Assembly: GCF_030272615.1 (NCBI RefSeq)
Contig: NC_081414.1
Span: forward strand, 340,236,502 to 340,300,501
Direction: 5' to 3'
DNA from: Cryptomeria japonica
Taxonomy: Eukaryota; Streptophyta; Pinopsida; Cupressales; Cupressaceae
DNA length: 64,000 bases
Under the pieces are notes generated by a model, which was not told the DNA's origin, ran no database searches, and saw nothing but the letters and a program-made list of their open reading frames with translations. This document shows positions 22,691 to 35,495 of the stretch, one piece after another (the stretch's first letter is position 1; each line of letters opens with the position of its first letter). The position numbers were made by a program, and so were the translations under genes.

Positions 22691-22768
22691 CAAATAATCA
22701 TTAACAAATCTGTTATTGAAACACATTTAATAGAGAATTAACATAGTACCATAAGAATAAAAAAACAT
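22691..22768 (+). repeat. D-right: second copy of the 78-bp repeat
   Basis: Direct copy of 12268-12345 with several substitutions and small indels. An (AT)n run follows at about 22776-22790. Confidence 0.85.
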
Positions 22769-23905
22769 ATACTCATATATATATATATATAAAACTACTG
22801 GAACTGTGAAACAAAAACGCAGATTGCCGAAATGAAACCCCAGGCCAAAGTATGGCATTCACAGGGAGGGGAGGCTATGGGGGAAACCACCCATGGTAGT
22901 GGGAAGGTCCCTTCCTACAACTATGGGAAGGCTCCCCACCATAGTGGGTAGAGCTGCCCATAGTCATGGGTGGGCTCCCCACCGTGAGCTCTCCCACGGC
23001 TATTGGAAAAGCTCCCCATAGTTGTGGGCTTGCCCACGACTATGGGTCGAGCCCCCACGATGCCAAAAACAATTAAATAAATTAAAAAAAAAATACATAG
23101 AGGAGATTTAAATCGATAAATAAAATTATTCGTTTATATCATATATATTTATTCATCAAAACAAACAGACAAGGATTTCTCAGAAAATTTCTTCAGGAAA
23201 GAATAGTATTATCTTTTCGAATCCATGAATCCAAATTCACAATTTCGCCAGTAAATATGTTCTAACCCCAATTTTTCCCAAATTTATTTTTAACATGATC
23301 AAACAAGAATTTACATAACAAGGCCACAGATTGAATTTTTTTCCATATATCCAATTTAAACCCAAAATTAATATTCGGCAATCTATAACCCCAAATTTCT
23401 CATAACAGTCATTTCCTTTTCAAATTTTCACAATACAATAAAACAACAAGTTGATTTCATTCAAATCAGAATGAAATTTACATGCAAGAAAGAAAAGAAA
23501 TCCAAAAGAAAACCTACCTCTATTTGCTAACTGGAAAATCACATAGAGGTATAGGCAATATTCCTCAAGAAAATTCCTGGTTTCGCAAGGCTCAACCAGA
23601 TAGCTTCAATCCAACAAATCAAGCACATCTTCCAATACTCATTCCTCCATTTTAATTTTCAATTTCTTCTTTTCAACCTAGATGTTTTCCCCAAATTTCA
23701 TTTCAATTACCCATAACTAGAAAAATAATCTCACACAGAGAGATTTCTTCATGGCAAGAACCTCTACCCCTGTTCCCCCCTAAAAAGAAAAAAATATTAT
23801 TTTTCCAAATGTAACTCCCCATAATTTGCATGCAAGAACTTTTCCCACTAACTCCATTAACCAATTAAAATTCATAACTCCTCTTACACATTCCAATTTT
23901 AATTT
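22769..23905. other. Interval between T1 and N2, with clustered inverted repeats
   Basis: No gene is supported. From 22871 to 23060 the sequence carries at least six variants of CCCAYRGTNRTGGG and its complement, including the strong hairpin at 23015-23046 (arms CCCATAGTTGTGGG and CCCACGACTATGGG, loop CTTG). The rest is AT-rich. The last five bases AATTT are the N2 target duplication. Confidence 0.6.
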
Positions 23906-25163
23906 TGTAAAGCAGAAAATCACGAGCGAACCCTAAGTGTTCCCCCCACCACTCCGAGGAGAGGGGAAGGAGGTCACTAGGGTTGACGGTTTTCACTTAG
24001 GAGAGACTTTACATTCAAAAGAGGGGTTGAAACCCACAAGATCCAATCCCACACAATGCAACATTGGATTCTAAATGAGTTTCAAGGGTTAAGACAACAA
24101 GGCTACCCTCTTTTGTAAAGAATGTAGATAGAATGATTAAGCTAGGAATGCATGAAAAGTAAGAAAGATTCGCTTATAAACAGAGATAGGAATATGGGAT
24201 GAAGCTGCAGACCTGGAATTAGCAGTAAAATGTTAAGACGATGCTGTCCTACAAATTTGAGTGAAAGTTGATGGGACGATGGCGCCCGACGTGCACACGG
24301 TCCTCTGAAAAATCCGCGAAACGAAGGGGGATTTGTTCGTCTCTGCACAAGGATTCCAGATCTTCAATTACAGCCGCGTACCTGTAACCTACACACAGAA
24401 AAGAGAGGACGATTGGGGGGTTAGGGATTAGGGGTTTGCCCTTAGGTCAAACCCCAATTTTGGAATTAACCAAGAAATGAGAAATGCTGTAAATGTAAAT
24501 TATTGTAATGTAATAAAGTGCCAATACCTTGTAAAAATGTTTGTATTCTTACATGCGAAGGTGTAAATGTTGTTGTATGTTGTATGTTGTATGTTGTATG
24601 TGATCTCCTCTTCAATGGTTGAATCCTTGTCTTGAATGCAACACTTAGCCTTGAATGGAGACTTAGAATGATAGATTGCTTGAAGGAATGCTTGAATGCT
24701 TGAATGCTTGAATGTTTGAATATCGCTTCCGCCTTTTTTTATCATCTTACCAAAATGGGAGAGGAAATGTAGTTTATATACTTGCCAATTAGGGTTAAAA
24801 GACTGATTTTTCTGACCTTAGGCCAACCAGGAAAGATTATTTTCCAATTTGCAAACTTAAAGACCCAAGACCCAAAAGAGACCGGGCCCAAAAAAAGGGC
24901 CAGGGACCAGGGCGCTGGGCGCCATGGTCCTGGGGGACCAGGGCACTGGGTGCCCTAGTCCTGAAGGACCAGGGCGCTGGGTGCCATGGTCCCACCTCCA
25001 GGGTCAGCAAGGTGCAAGGAAGATCAGGCCAGGGTGCTGAAAAATGCAGTTTTTGATGTCATGAACAAGTTTCGGGGTCTCCATTCAGGTTCAATGTCGC
25101 ATCGCCATTGTGAAGACCCAAATGCGGTCGAAATTGCAAGTGTCACAATTTTAGGATGCTACA
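23906..25163 (-). repeat. N2 3-prime LTR with expanded GC-rich repeat
   Basis: 1258 bp. Compared with the other LTRs it has three units of the GGGACCAGGGCGCTGGGYGCC-type hairpin between about 24900 and 24995, where N1 LTRs have one and the N2 right LTR has two. It also has one extra TTGTATG unit. TATA box at 24773-24780. Confidence 0.92.
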
Positions 25164-25178
25164 TTTAGCCCCACTTTA
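25164..25178 (-). other. N2 polypurine tract
   Basis: The sense strand reads CTAAAGTGGGGCTAAA against the LTR start TGTAGCATCC, one G shorter than in N1 and N3. Confidence 0.8.
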
Positions 25179-25907
25179 GCGGGAGTATAAGCGTATGCTC
25201 ATACTTTTGGTAAAGTACAAGGAAACAACATTGAAAGACTTTCACCACGTCAAGGAGGTAAGACACACCAAGCCCCTAGTGGACTAAGGATCTTACGACT
25301 TCGATTGACAAAGTAAAAGGGAAGATCACGAGGGAGAACCATGACCGTCAGTAGTAAGGTTCCCTCACTATGAGTCATGGAAGAGAAATACCAAAAATTT
25401 TCAAGGCAAAGCTAAGTTCGCCAAGAAATTTTCAAGTATCCCTGAAGGGATAGACGGGGTGTATGCCCCCTTACGTTAAAGCGATCGTACACGCCTCAAC
25501 GGGGGTGATTTCTTTAAGGTAGTGATACATATGAGAAATAAGAAGGGAAAGGAGCATGTTATCACAAAGATTTAGCCCCCAAGTGTGAGATAAACCCAAG
25601 GATAATAGACACAAAACACAAAGCACGAGGTGACTTCGCTTTCCTTGGGGTCAGTATGCTGTATGATAATTCATGTATATCATATGTATGTATGCATAAT
25701 TGTTCTTCATTCCCCAATCAAGGAAGGTCACCTAGAAGAAGGGAACACATGTGTCTTTTGAGTCAACATGAGAGAGACCAAAAGAGATCTCAATGCTTTG
25801 CATCATCCTCAAGTAGACAACACTAAGGACAACAAATAGACAAATGAGAATAACACATAGAAGAAGTAACAAAAGAGAGGAGGAGAGAGTCTGCTATGCT
25901 AATGAAA
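25179..25907 (-). other. N2 3-prime non-coding region
   Basis: Collinear with 5092-5950 of N1, with scattered differences and no supported ORF. Confidence 0.6.
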
Positions 25908-28900
25908 CTAGTCTAGCACATCATCTACCCCCCGATCTTGCTGATCAATATTTTGGGAAGGCAGGGAACACGCTAGAGGAGGAACATCCAACACAACAGA
26001 TGGAGCTATCACAAGATCCAAACAAGGGCTATGTTCATGTTCAAAGCCACGTTGTTCTTGTCTAGGAGCTAGGATAAGTGCTTTAGAAAATTCGTTAGAT
26101 AAATGGTTATCAACATCAACATATTCATATTGACTATCAGAAGCAAGAGAAGTAACATTTTCATCATGAATAACATTTTCATCTATATCATCATCAAGAT
26201 TTATAAAAATAGGATCTTTAACTCGCACAGGATCAAGACCATCATGCATCTTATGTTTAGGAGATTTTGGAGAAGATGGAATAATGTTTGTTGAAGGTGT
26301 TTTTGGGGATTGCAAAGTTTGAGAAGCAGCTGCCTGAGCTCTAAGACGATGCTTTCGTCAGCATTCACGTGCAGAATGGTTTCATCTAGTCTTAGTAGGA
26401 AGTGGAGAAGATTCAGGAGGAGGAATGTTCTCATCCTTATCAATTGGGTGTTTGGGTTGTGGTCTCTTAGGCTGGATAATAGGAGAAGAGGAAGGTCTCT
26501 TCTCTCCATAAGAGGAAGGAGGAGGAACTGCTCCATATAAAGGAGGAATATTTGGTTTAGGAAGGTGACCAAGTCCATCATGACGAGGAGGTATAGGCCT
26601 ACTTTTAGAAAGTTTATTAGACATAGACATAGTCACATCCATAGGAATGGGTTGGGAATCTTCTTGAGGAAAGACATTAGTTTTATCTTTCAAAGGAAGA
26701 ACTTCCTTCTCAAGAATGATAGGAATATCAAGTTTGGTTGTTCTAGGTTCACTTAGAGATAGGATCATATCTATTTTCCACTTTTGATAAGATTTGAAAA
26801 GATGATCACTTCGTGGTGGAAGAGATTGGAATTGTTTAGGCCAAAAATAATCAATAGGAACGCTAGAAGTTCTTTCAGCTAGTTTAAAGAGACTATGATT
26901 GACAGTAACAACTTCACCATTATGGGGAAATTTCAAACATTTATGAATAGGAGAAGCAATAGCTTTCATGGAAGATAGCCAAGGATAGCCTAGCTTCACA
27001 CGAAATTGTTCGGATGAAGGAATAATTGCAAAGTTCACATCAAGGGATTTGTTATGGACCTCAATAGGTAATGTAATAGAACCAATTGCAGGAGAAGAAA
27101 ATGCATCAAATAATTTCACAATCACATCTGTTTTGTCATAGATCACTTGATTCAATTGCAAAGTAAAAAGAAATTCTTTAGTAATAACATTAACCATGCA
27201 CGAAGGATCAATAAGCACTCCACGACAAGGTGTATTCTTGACTTTTGCAACTATGTATAAAGGACCATCAGGTGCCCTGATAGTTTCACTAGAATCAAAT
27301 GTGATGGAAGGTTCTTTAGGGTTTTCTTGCTGCTCTACAAAGTTAATCACATTCGGAGTCATAGACACAAGACCATCAGATGAGAAAGAGGAATCATTAG
27401 TCTCAATCACATTAGAGGTATGAGAAGGTAATGGATCAGTAAAATTCTTAAGATTTTGGTTAGGAGGAGCTACAGATGTATTGCCTTTATCATTCACTCC
27501 TGAAACAGTCTATTTGCTTTACAAGAGGGAGAGTAAGCACATTTTGTTCCAATAACTTATTCATAATACTATGCAATGATTCATTCAAAGGAGTAAACTT
27601 TCTTTCTTTCTTGAAAAACTTAGAAATAGGAGGCACACCTGATGCTGCAATCACATTGTTGTTGATGATGTTTTTATTGAATTTAACAGACTCTCTGTTC
27701 AGTTTAAACTTTCCAAATGGTTGTTGACTACTATCAACCTTATCACTCAGAGCCATAGGATTTTCTTGTTCCATTTGACTCACAGTCAGTTGATAATTGT
27801 GAAGAGTTGCACACAACTGTTGGAAAGAAGTAAACTCAGAAAATAGAAGTTTGTCTCGAATATCTTTTTGTAAATTAGAAATAAAGATTCTTTGAATATC
27901 ATTGTCAGGCACTGGAAAAGAGATTTGAGCATACAAATGCTTATATCTACCAATGAAATCAGTCACTTTTTCTTTAACACCTTGTTTACAATGCATTAAA
28001 TCAATCAAAGTAACTTTAGGACTTATATTGTTTTGAAATTATTGAATGAAAGCATTTGCAAGTTGTTTGAAAGAAGTAATACAATAAGAAGGCAATGAGC
28101 AATACCATTGTAGGGCTTTATCTCTTAATGTCCTAGTAAGCAATTTTGCAAGCAACCTTTGGTCATAAGCAAAATCGGTACATATTGTTTGAAAAGTCTT
28201 GACATGTGTTAGAGGATCACCTTTACCATTATAAAGCTCCAAATGCGGGATTTCAACATGTTTAGGAGGGATAGCTCGAACAATGTCAAGAGAAAGTGGG
28301 CTCGCAACATCAAATGTGGGCACACTAAACTTAGATTGATTCATAGAGGCAATTTGTTGCTGTAAAGAAGAAACAGTTTGTGCAAGATTGTTAATGGTCG
28401 CTTCAGTCGAAGAATTCATATTAGACGTGTTAGATTGTGATGGAGGTATTATGTTATTGAAAGAAGGTATTGATTGAGAGTAAGGTGGTGGGACACTATG
28501 ATAGTTAGTCATAGGAGATGATTGGAAAGGAGGAACACTACAAGGAGGAATGGAATGGTTAAATGAATTGCCCCCTTGTACTAGGTTCATTTGCGGAGAT
28601 GTAATAGGGACACTCATCGAAGGAATGAATGAAGAAGTCAGATTGAATGAAGGAAGAGGGTTAATTGAAGAAGAAGGATTGCGCCCATGACTGGTGATCA
28701 TAGGTGGAATGTCTTGTATTGAAGTAGTCATTATGTTTGATGTAAAAGTAGGTATACTAGCAATAGAAGTTGTCAAAGGGATAGAATGATTGACTTGAGT
28801 GGGAGGTTGTGTATAACCTAAAGTTTCAGCACAACTCTTCATAGGCATCACATTCGAATCCACAATGTGTGCAATACCACGCAAAATATCAATTCCATTC

Positions 28901-29205
28901 TTATCACTTTGAACCATACGTTTTAGACCCTCAATTAATGAAAGAGCTTGACTATTGGGATACTCTTGAGACATCCATTGCTGAAAATCGTCAAATTGGT
29001 TATCCAATCTCGAAAGTTGTTCTACAGAAACCTCATGGAGAGCTTCTTCATCATTAAGAGGATTAGAGGAATTACCCGTGTCCTCGTTAAAAAGGTTATT
29101 CAAATTAGGTTCCATCTCCTCAGTAATTAAACCTCGAAAAGACTTAATTCTAAGGCTTCGTCTAACGGGAATAGTGTAAGTAGGGCTTATTGTTGTAAAA
29201 CTCAT
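25908..29205 (-). pseudogene. N2 gag plus protease-like polyprotein, zinc knuckle deleted
   Basis: The start at 29205 (MSFTTISPTYTIP) matches N1. The frame is open to 28039, broken by a TAA at 28036-28038, then open to 27490. At about 27507 a deletion of about 134 bp relative to N1 (7387-7520) removes the knuckle CQFHCQPGHDTKKC and shifts the frame. The protease-like part continues in the new frame from 27497 and again shows DPSC where a retropepsin has DTG/DSG/DGG. Further stops are at 26379-26381 and at about 26346. The tail ends at 25908 with a stop after GVDDVLD. The capsid segment with LRDKALQWYCSLP is intact. The product would be a structural protein; the protease fold is probably inactive. 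Confidence 0.85.
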
Positions 29206-30361
29206 GCACTAAAGAGAGAGAAAATTTTGAATTCAGAGATAGAAAATTTCAATAAAATCAGCCAATCTCCTAGATTTAAGCTGTTAAATGCAATCACGAC
29301 AATCTCCCAAAATTTCGGAAAAAATGTCAGGGACCGTGGCGCTCGGGGTGCACACGGTCCTCGCAACTTTTTTCAAAATTTTTGGAGATGAAAGTTATGA
29401 TGATTTTAAAGCTAATCTGAAAAAATTGAGTGATTTTATGATCTGTAGATAGGCCAAATTAAAGTTGCAATCTCAAAATTGAACCCTACCAAGATTGTTG
29501 AAAAATGCAAAATGTGAATTTTGAAAAAAGAGAGGGAAACTGAAATTTTGAATTTTATGATTTTAGAGGGAATACTAAAAGCAATGCAAGCTTTGAAATT
29601 TAAAAGTTGACTCAATTTCATGCAAAATTCAATTTTGAAAGCAGAAATCAAAGTTGGTGTAATTAAACACTTAATTTCAAAAGTCACAAATTGCAATAAT
29701 TTGAATAAAGCATTGAAATTTCAAATGAATGCCAACACACTTTTCAGATTTAGGGTAGTAAGAAGCACAATTTTGACATGAATTTCAATTTCAACAACTT
29801 TTAAATGATTAGGAGCCTTAATCCAACAATCACTAGACCAACTTTGACTTTAATTTTGAAAGTGTTGTAATCGATAAAATCAGCCAAAATTCTGGATTTT
29901 AGCAGAAAAATACAATAAGATCTAGCTCCCGAAATTTCAGAAAAAATGTCAGGGACGATGGCGCTCGGGGTGCACACGGTCCTCGCAACTTTTTTAAAAA
30001 TTTTTAGGGATGAAAGATATTATGATTTTGTTGCGGAATCCAAAGTTACAGCTGATTTGGAGATGTTTTGATCAGTGAAATTATCAGTCAAAGGTTGAAT
30101 CAAGAGGGTTTTAAAAATTAGGGTTTTGACACTTAACCACTTAATTTTCAAAAAAAAGCACAAATATGATTTGACAATTTGTAGTAGAAGGGTAGATCTG
30201 AAACAAGTATTAACAATTAAACATTTCACAAGCTCAATTACTAAAAAGAAAATTTTAGGGTTTTTATGCAATTAACCTCTAAAATTTGCAAAAGATCAAA
30301 CATGGAAATGTAATCAAGGCATCCAATTTTCAGATCTAACCATGAATAATCAGAAAGGATG
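29206..30361 (-). other. N2 5-prime leader
   Basis: Same arrangement as the N1 leader, with two copies of the GGAC...GTGCACACGGTCC block at about 29332-29363 and 29950-29982. No supported ORF. Confidence 0.65.
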
Positions 30362-30379
30362 TTCACATCGGGTTCATCA
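30362..30379 (-). other. N2 primer-binding site
   Basis: The sense strand reads TGATGAACCCGATGTGAA, two changes from the N1/N3 site, both consistent with C-to-T type decay. It lies 3 bp from the LTR. Confidence 0.75.
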
Positions 30380-30382
30380 AAA

Positions 30383-31597
30383 TGTAAAGCAGAAAATCGC
30401 GAGCGAACCCTAAGTGTTCCCCCCACCACTCCGAGGAGAGGGGAAGGAGGTCACTAGGGTTGACGGTTTTCACTTAGGAGAGACTTTACATTCAAAAGAG
30501 GGGTTGAAACCCACAAGATCCAATCCCACACAATGCAACATTGGATTATAAATGAGTTTCAAGGGTTAAGACAACAAGGCTACCCTCTTTTGTAAAGAAT
30601 GTAGATAGAATGATTAAGCTAGGAATGCATGAAAAGTAAGAAAGATTCGCTTATAAACAAAGATAGGGATATGGGATGAAGCTGCGGACCTGGAATTAGC
30701 AGTAAAATGTCGAGATGATTCTGTCCTACAAGTTTGAGCGAAAGTTGATGGGATGATGGCACCCGGCGTGCACACGGTCCTCCGAAAAATCTGCGAAACG
30801 AAGGGGGATCTGTTCATCTCTGCACAAGGATTCCAGATCTTCAATTACAGTCGCGTACCTGCAACCTACACACAGAAAAGAGAGGATGATTGGGGGGTTA
30901 GGGATTAGGGGTTTGCCCTTAGGTCAAACCCCAGTTTTGGAATTTACCAAGAAATGAGAAATGCTGTAAATGTAAATGATTGTAATGTAATAAAGTGCCA
31001 ATACCTTGTTGTAAGAATGTTTGTATTCTTACATGCGAAGGTGTAAATGTTGTTGTATGTTGTATGTTGTATGTGATCTCCTCTTCAATGGTTGAATCCT
31101 TTTCTTGAATGCAACACTTAGCCTTGAATGGAGACTTAGAATGATCAATTGCTTGAAGGAATGCTTGAATGCTTGAATGTTTGAATATCGCTTCCGCCTT
31201 TTTTTTTCATCTTACCAAAATGGGAGAGGAAATGTAGTTTATATACTTGCCAATTAGGGTTAAAAGACTGATTTTTCTGACCTTAGGCCGACCAGGAAAG
31301 ATTATTTTCCAATTTGCAAACTTAAAGACCCGAGACCCAAAAGAGACAGGGCCCAAAAATAGGGCCAGGGACTAGGGCACTGGGCGCCCTAGTCCTGAAG
31401 GACCAGGGCGCTGGGCGCCATGGTCCCACCTCCAAGGTCAGTAGGGTGCAAGGAGGATCAGGCCAGGGTGCTAAAAAATGCAGTTTTTGATGTCATGAAC
31501 AAGTTTCGGGGTCTCCATTCAGGTTCAGTGTCGCATCGCCATCGTGAAGACACAAATGCGATCGAAATTGCAAGTGTCGCAATTTTAGGACGCTACA
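30383..31597 (-). repeat. N2 5-prime LTR
   Basis: 1215 bp, from TGTAAAGCAG to ACGCTACA. TATA box at 31238-31245. Two GC hairpin units at about 31370-31430. Confidence 0.92.
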
Positions 31598-32807
31598 AAT
31601 TTTAACAAATAAGATATAAATTAATTTTTTATTTATTGATTTATTAATTAATTAATCTTTAATTCCCTTATACACAAATAGGTTTTAATATTAATTCTCT
31701 TCTAGAAATCAATATTAAATAAATGTCAACTCATACTCTAGTACGATGAACTGCGGACTATGCAAAGCATGAGAACTAACATGACTACCAACTGACAAGA
31801 CCAAACAACCAAACAAAACAAGGATACCTGACAAGGGTCTCATTCCCGTAGGAGTGGTGATATGACTAGGATCTAACTGATAACTCCAGTTTCCACTTTA
31901 CCATTGGGTCATAGAGCATGCTCAGACCTGAAGGTTCAGGTGGAGTCGATGCTCGGTACCTGCAACTGCATAAGCAGCCTGTCGAACATGTACATATAAA
32001 CCATATCATATCATACCGTGAAAAGGGAATGGAAGCGACACAACCTACCCATAAAGAGTAGTGCAACACTTTTCCCTTTCACCCAAGCACATCAAGGATA
32101 AAACATAGTGTATGTCAGAACAAGTAATCATTGATAAACATAATGATTAAATCCTAATATCACATATATAATCCATCTCAATAATTATCTAACTATCAAA
32201 GGCATAGATAACATCAAATAATCACATCATAGTCAACAATATGAAAAGCATCATTATTCCAATGATCCATAGAGCATAGAGTATGAATGTCACATAGGAA
32301 TTCAAAAGACATAGACAAACATCATATCCAAATCAAAATCGACCAACACAAAAAGGGTCGAAACCACATAGAAAACTCAAAGCCACAAAGTCTTTCAAGC
32401 CAAAAGAGAGAGGGCACTACAACATTAGTAGTTTAGGTCTTGTATGAGTACAAAAGAAAGTCAGTATCAATAAAAAACCAGAGTTAGTCCTATTTCAATT
32501 TAGAGTGAGTAGAGTCAAGTGCAAGATGTGAGTGCATGCAAGGTCCCATGTAATCATAGACATACTACTTTATATATGAATTCATTGGGAGAGTAAAGAC
32601 ATTTCACCTAGCTTAATTTATAGTTAGGTGTGGAGACACATCAAGAGTCTGTTGTGGAGAGCCATGAAGTTTCAAGCAAAATGGGTGTGGAAACATCAAT
32701 TTTTTTGTAGCAAGATTATCTTGTGTTGTAAGATAAGAAAAATACAAACTCAGTTGTTTTGTTTGAAAACCATTCTTCTATCAAATTTTTATTGCATATT
32801 ATTTTAT
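31598..32807. other. Interval between N2 and S2, no gene seen
   Basis: Begins with the N2 duplication AATTT. AT-rich, with a patch of balanced composition at 31730-32080 that could be old LTR or leader sequence of another element. No motif allowed a firm call. Confidence 0.45.
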
Positions 32808-34527
32808 TGTAATGTCCCCTTTTGTAATTCACCTAGTTTGTGGCCTAAAATCCTAAATTCCATTCAAATAAGAAATATAAGATTGTTAGAGGTATAACTT
32901 TACCAATTGAATCCTGATTGAGACCTCTCAATCATTTTAGATATAAGATCAATATTTCCTACTAGGGTTAGGAATATTGTTTTAATCATCATTGTAGTTT
33001 ACATAATGTGCATGTGTATTCCCTTAAGACTTTACCAAACAACTTATCCACATTATGAAGCAACATGCAAGATCATACAATGCCCCTTGAGCCATTCCAT
33101 CAAGTCTTGGAGCAGGGGATGACATCTACAATTCGACCTCTCGCCCCACTTGGGGTGTCTCTACATGAATGACTTCCTAGCTACTTGCATTCCTGATATG
33201 CACTTTCTCCCCTCCACAAAGGGATGACATATTGGATGAAAGATTTAAAGGAATCATATTATATCTATCCTATTTGTTGCAAGGTGTACACCCTTGGTCT
33301 CCTTGTGTTGTTTTGTACAATGCTCGGGTTTGTGAGATGACTTAACCGCCTCCTGTGGGTTCTAGTGGTTGTATTGGACATTAACATGTCAATCTTTTGG
33401 TGCAACGACAACCACACTTGTAACAAGTGGTATCAGAGATTGGTCACAAGTTCAAACCCCTTGCTTGTGCTGGGGGGGATTGTTGTAAGGTGTGCGCTCT
33501 TGGTCTCCTTGTGTTGTGCAACACAATTCTTGGGTTTGTGACATGGCTTAACTGCCTCGTATGGATTCTATAAGTCTAGTGGTTGTATCAGGCATTGATT
33601 GGTCAATCTTTTGGTGCAACGACAACCACACTTGTAACACTATTATGCATAGACAACATAGTAGTAAGAATAACCACATATAAATATATATAATAGTATA
33701 AATATGTTAACTATGTAATATTCCTACTTCATATTGAATGGCAGACAAATAATAATTCATTCAATTCATAATGCCATGCATTATACTGCATACCAAAATA
33801 CTTGACCAGTACGTAAACTACTATCTAATTTATTAGTAGCGAGATTGTAAATCTATTGCTTGTTCGAATGCTTATTCTCTCTTCTTTGATATTATTTTAT
33901 ACTATTCTATTTTCATTGAGGAGACATCTCTTTGGAAAGAGACATATATTTAAAGGTTCACATCTCCTCATTGCTATCTTATTATTCAAATAAGATCTAC
34001 ACTTCTTATTTGAGTCAGATTTGCACTAATTTAAATCTTATTTTAGATCCCTCCACATACTTTTGCTCTTAATTTTCTCTAGATCTCCTCTAATTCCACT
34101 TCATTCCCCCATTCCATTTGATCCTTCTTCCCCTTTATATCTTCCAATGTGAGGGAGAGGTCAAACCTCTTCATCATCTTTTCCTTTTGGCAAGAGTCAC
34201 AACCTTTCACAATTAGAACCCTTTGAAAGAGTACAACCATTCATAATTTCTACCCTTTTCAAAGAGTCACTTCCCTATTCCTTTCCCATTCCTTTCTTAT
34301 TCCCTTAATCCTTCCTTTTTCCATATCCCCCATTCAAATGAAGTTCTCTTCTCCCTTTTGTATCTCATGTTTGAGGGAGACAACTTTTCATTTTGTGCCT
34401 TTTGACCATTCATTAAACTTAACTAAATTTTAATTATTTTAATTTTAATTTTATTCTTATTCTGTTATAGATTAATTTTTTTATGATCATTTGTTACTAA
34501 ATTCTATTTCAAAATGGGGAAATTACA
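32808..34527. mobile_element. S2: solo LTR (TGTAATGTCCCC...GGGGAAATTACA)
   Basis: The ends form a short inverted repeat, TGTAATGTCCCC and GGGGAAATTACA. The flanks TTTAT (32803-32807) and TTTAC (34528-34532) are a target duplication with one changed base. The right half closely resembles 63781-63986 of S3 (for example TCTCATGTTTGAGGGAG), so the two belong to one family. Without the inserted TRIM and its duplication it would be about 1350 bp. Orientation is not known. Confidence 0.75.
33275..33639 (+). mobile_element. TRIM: 365-bp miniature LTR retrotransposon inside S2
   Basis: Two direct repeats of 151 and 159 bp (33275-33425 and 33481-33639) start TGTTG(C/T)AAGGTGT and end CACACTTGTAACA. 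Between them are only 55 bp holding a primer site TGGTATCAGAG (33428-33438, initiator-Met type, 2 bp from the repeat) and a purine run TGGGGGGGAT (33471-33480) abutting the second repeat. The flanks CTATT (33270-33274 and 33640-33644) are a perfect 5-bp duplication. This is the complete TRIM/SMART architecture. It encodes nothing and depends on other elements to move. Confidence 0.92.
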
Positions 34528-35495
34528 TTTACGTGCTTCCCAAGATACATAAAAAAGTGGTGTTTTTCATTGAAGATTGTTCTAAACCTCGTCTCACAAT
34601 TGTATATCCGTGGATAACACTCTCTATGTATTAGATGTATGTGGCATGATGATATACTAAATGCAATATCACATGAAAATAGTTCAGGAGAGATTCACCC
34701 TTTTCCTCATAGGTGATTTTTGTTGGGTTTTTACTTTCTATAACAACACTTTGGAAAGTATTTTAGCCTAATTTTATTTTGAAATCTTATGAGTGAATTC
34801 TTTTTCTTAATTTTACCTCCTAAGTATCAAGTAACAACAAGAGAGAGCATATACATTGTAAGTTGGCCTAGTGGTGGATAACTTCTTGTTTGTAGCATAG
34901 TTAGGTGCCTGCCACAAGGAGTACGGGGTAGTTCCATATTGTTAGAAGCCATCTGTAGCTCCATATACAAATTACCCGACATTGTTGACTTTAAAAGAAT
35001 TTTTTCTTTCTTTCTTTCTATGCATTCACCCTTACTCTCTTTAAATTTATGTTTTATTTTTCATAACATTATTCTCATCACATTATAATTATTTTATTTG
35101 TCTCATCTTTTTTTTTTAAAATTATTTTTTAGGGGTGATGCAAAGCATTGAGACAATTTTTGCATGCAAGTCCTATTATGTTTTAGGGATGATGCAAAGT
35201 ATGGACATAATTTTTGCATCCAATTGCCTTTTATGTTAACCTATTTTGTGTGTGTTTACTATGTGGCTTCTTCCTTTGCATGATTTACCCATACATACAT
35301 GTATTATTGTGCCACTCTAATATGGTGGTTTTGTAAGTTTATGCTCTAACACTATTATCTTACATGATTTCTCTATATAACATATTTTTCTTGTAAGTTA
35401 TTAGTTTGAGGTATACTTCTTCCATTTTTTTTTTCATTTTTTACAATATCCTTTTAGGTATAGTTATGATAAAATTTTATTTTAGCATTTAATTT
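34528..35495. other. Interval between S2 and C1, no gene seen
   Basis: AT-rich. The segment GGGATGATGCAAAG-TATGGACATAATTTTTGCAT repeats once as a short direct repeat at about 35133-35165 and 35184-35215. The last five bases AATTT are the C1 duplication. Confidence 0.5.

Larger units (their letters stand above)
23906..31597 (-). mobile_element. N2: second gag-protease-only element of the N1 family
   Basis: LTRs at 23906-25163 and 30383-31597, flanked by the perfect duplication AATTT (23901-23905 and 31598-31602). The layout, primer site, polypurine tract and coding content match N1, again without reverse transcriptase or integrase. Its gag frame is longer than that of N1 (29205 to 28039 unbroken), but it has lost the zinc knuckle through a deletion. 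Confidence 0.93.

Noticed and set aside
24900-25000. Repeated GC units as a CRISPR array
   Set aside because: Units are palindromic, directly adjacent, without unique spacers, and sit inside a plant LTR.
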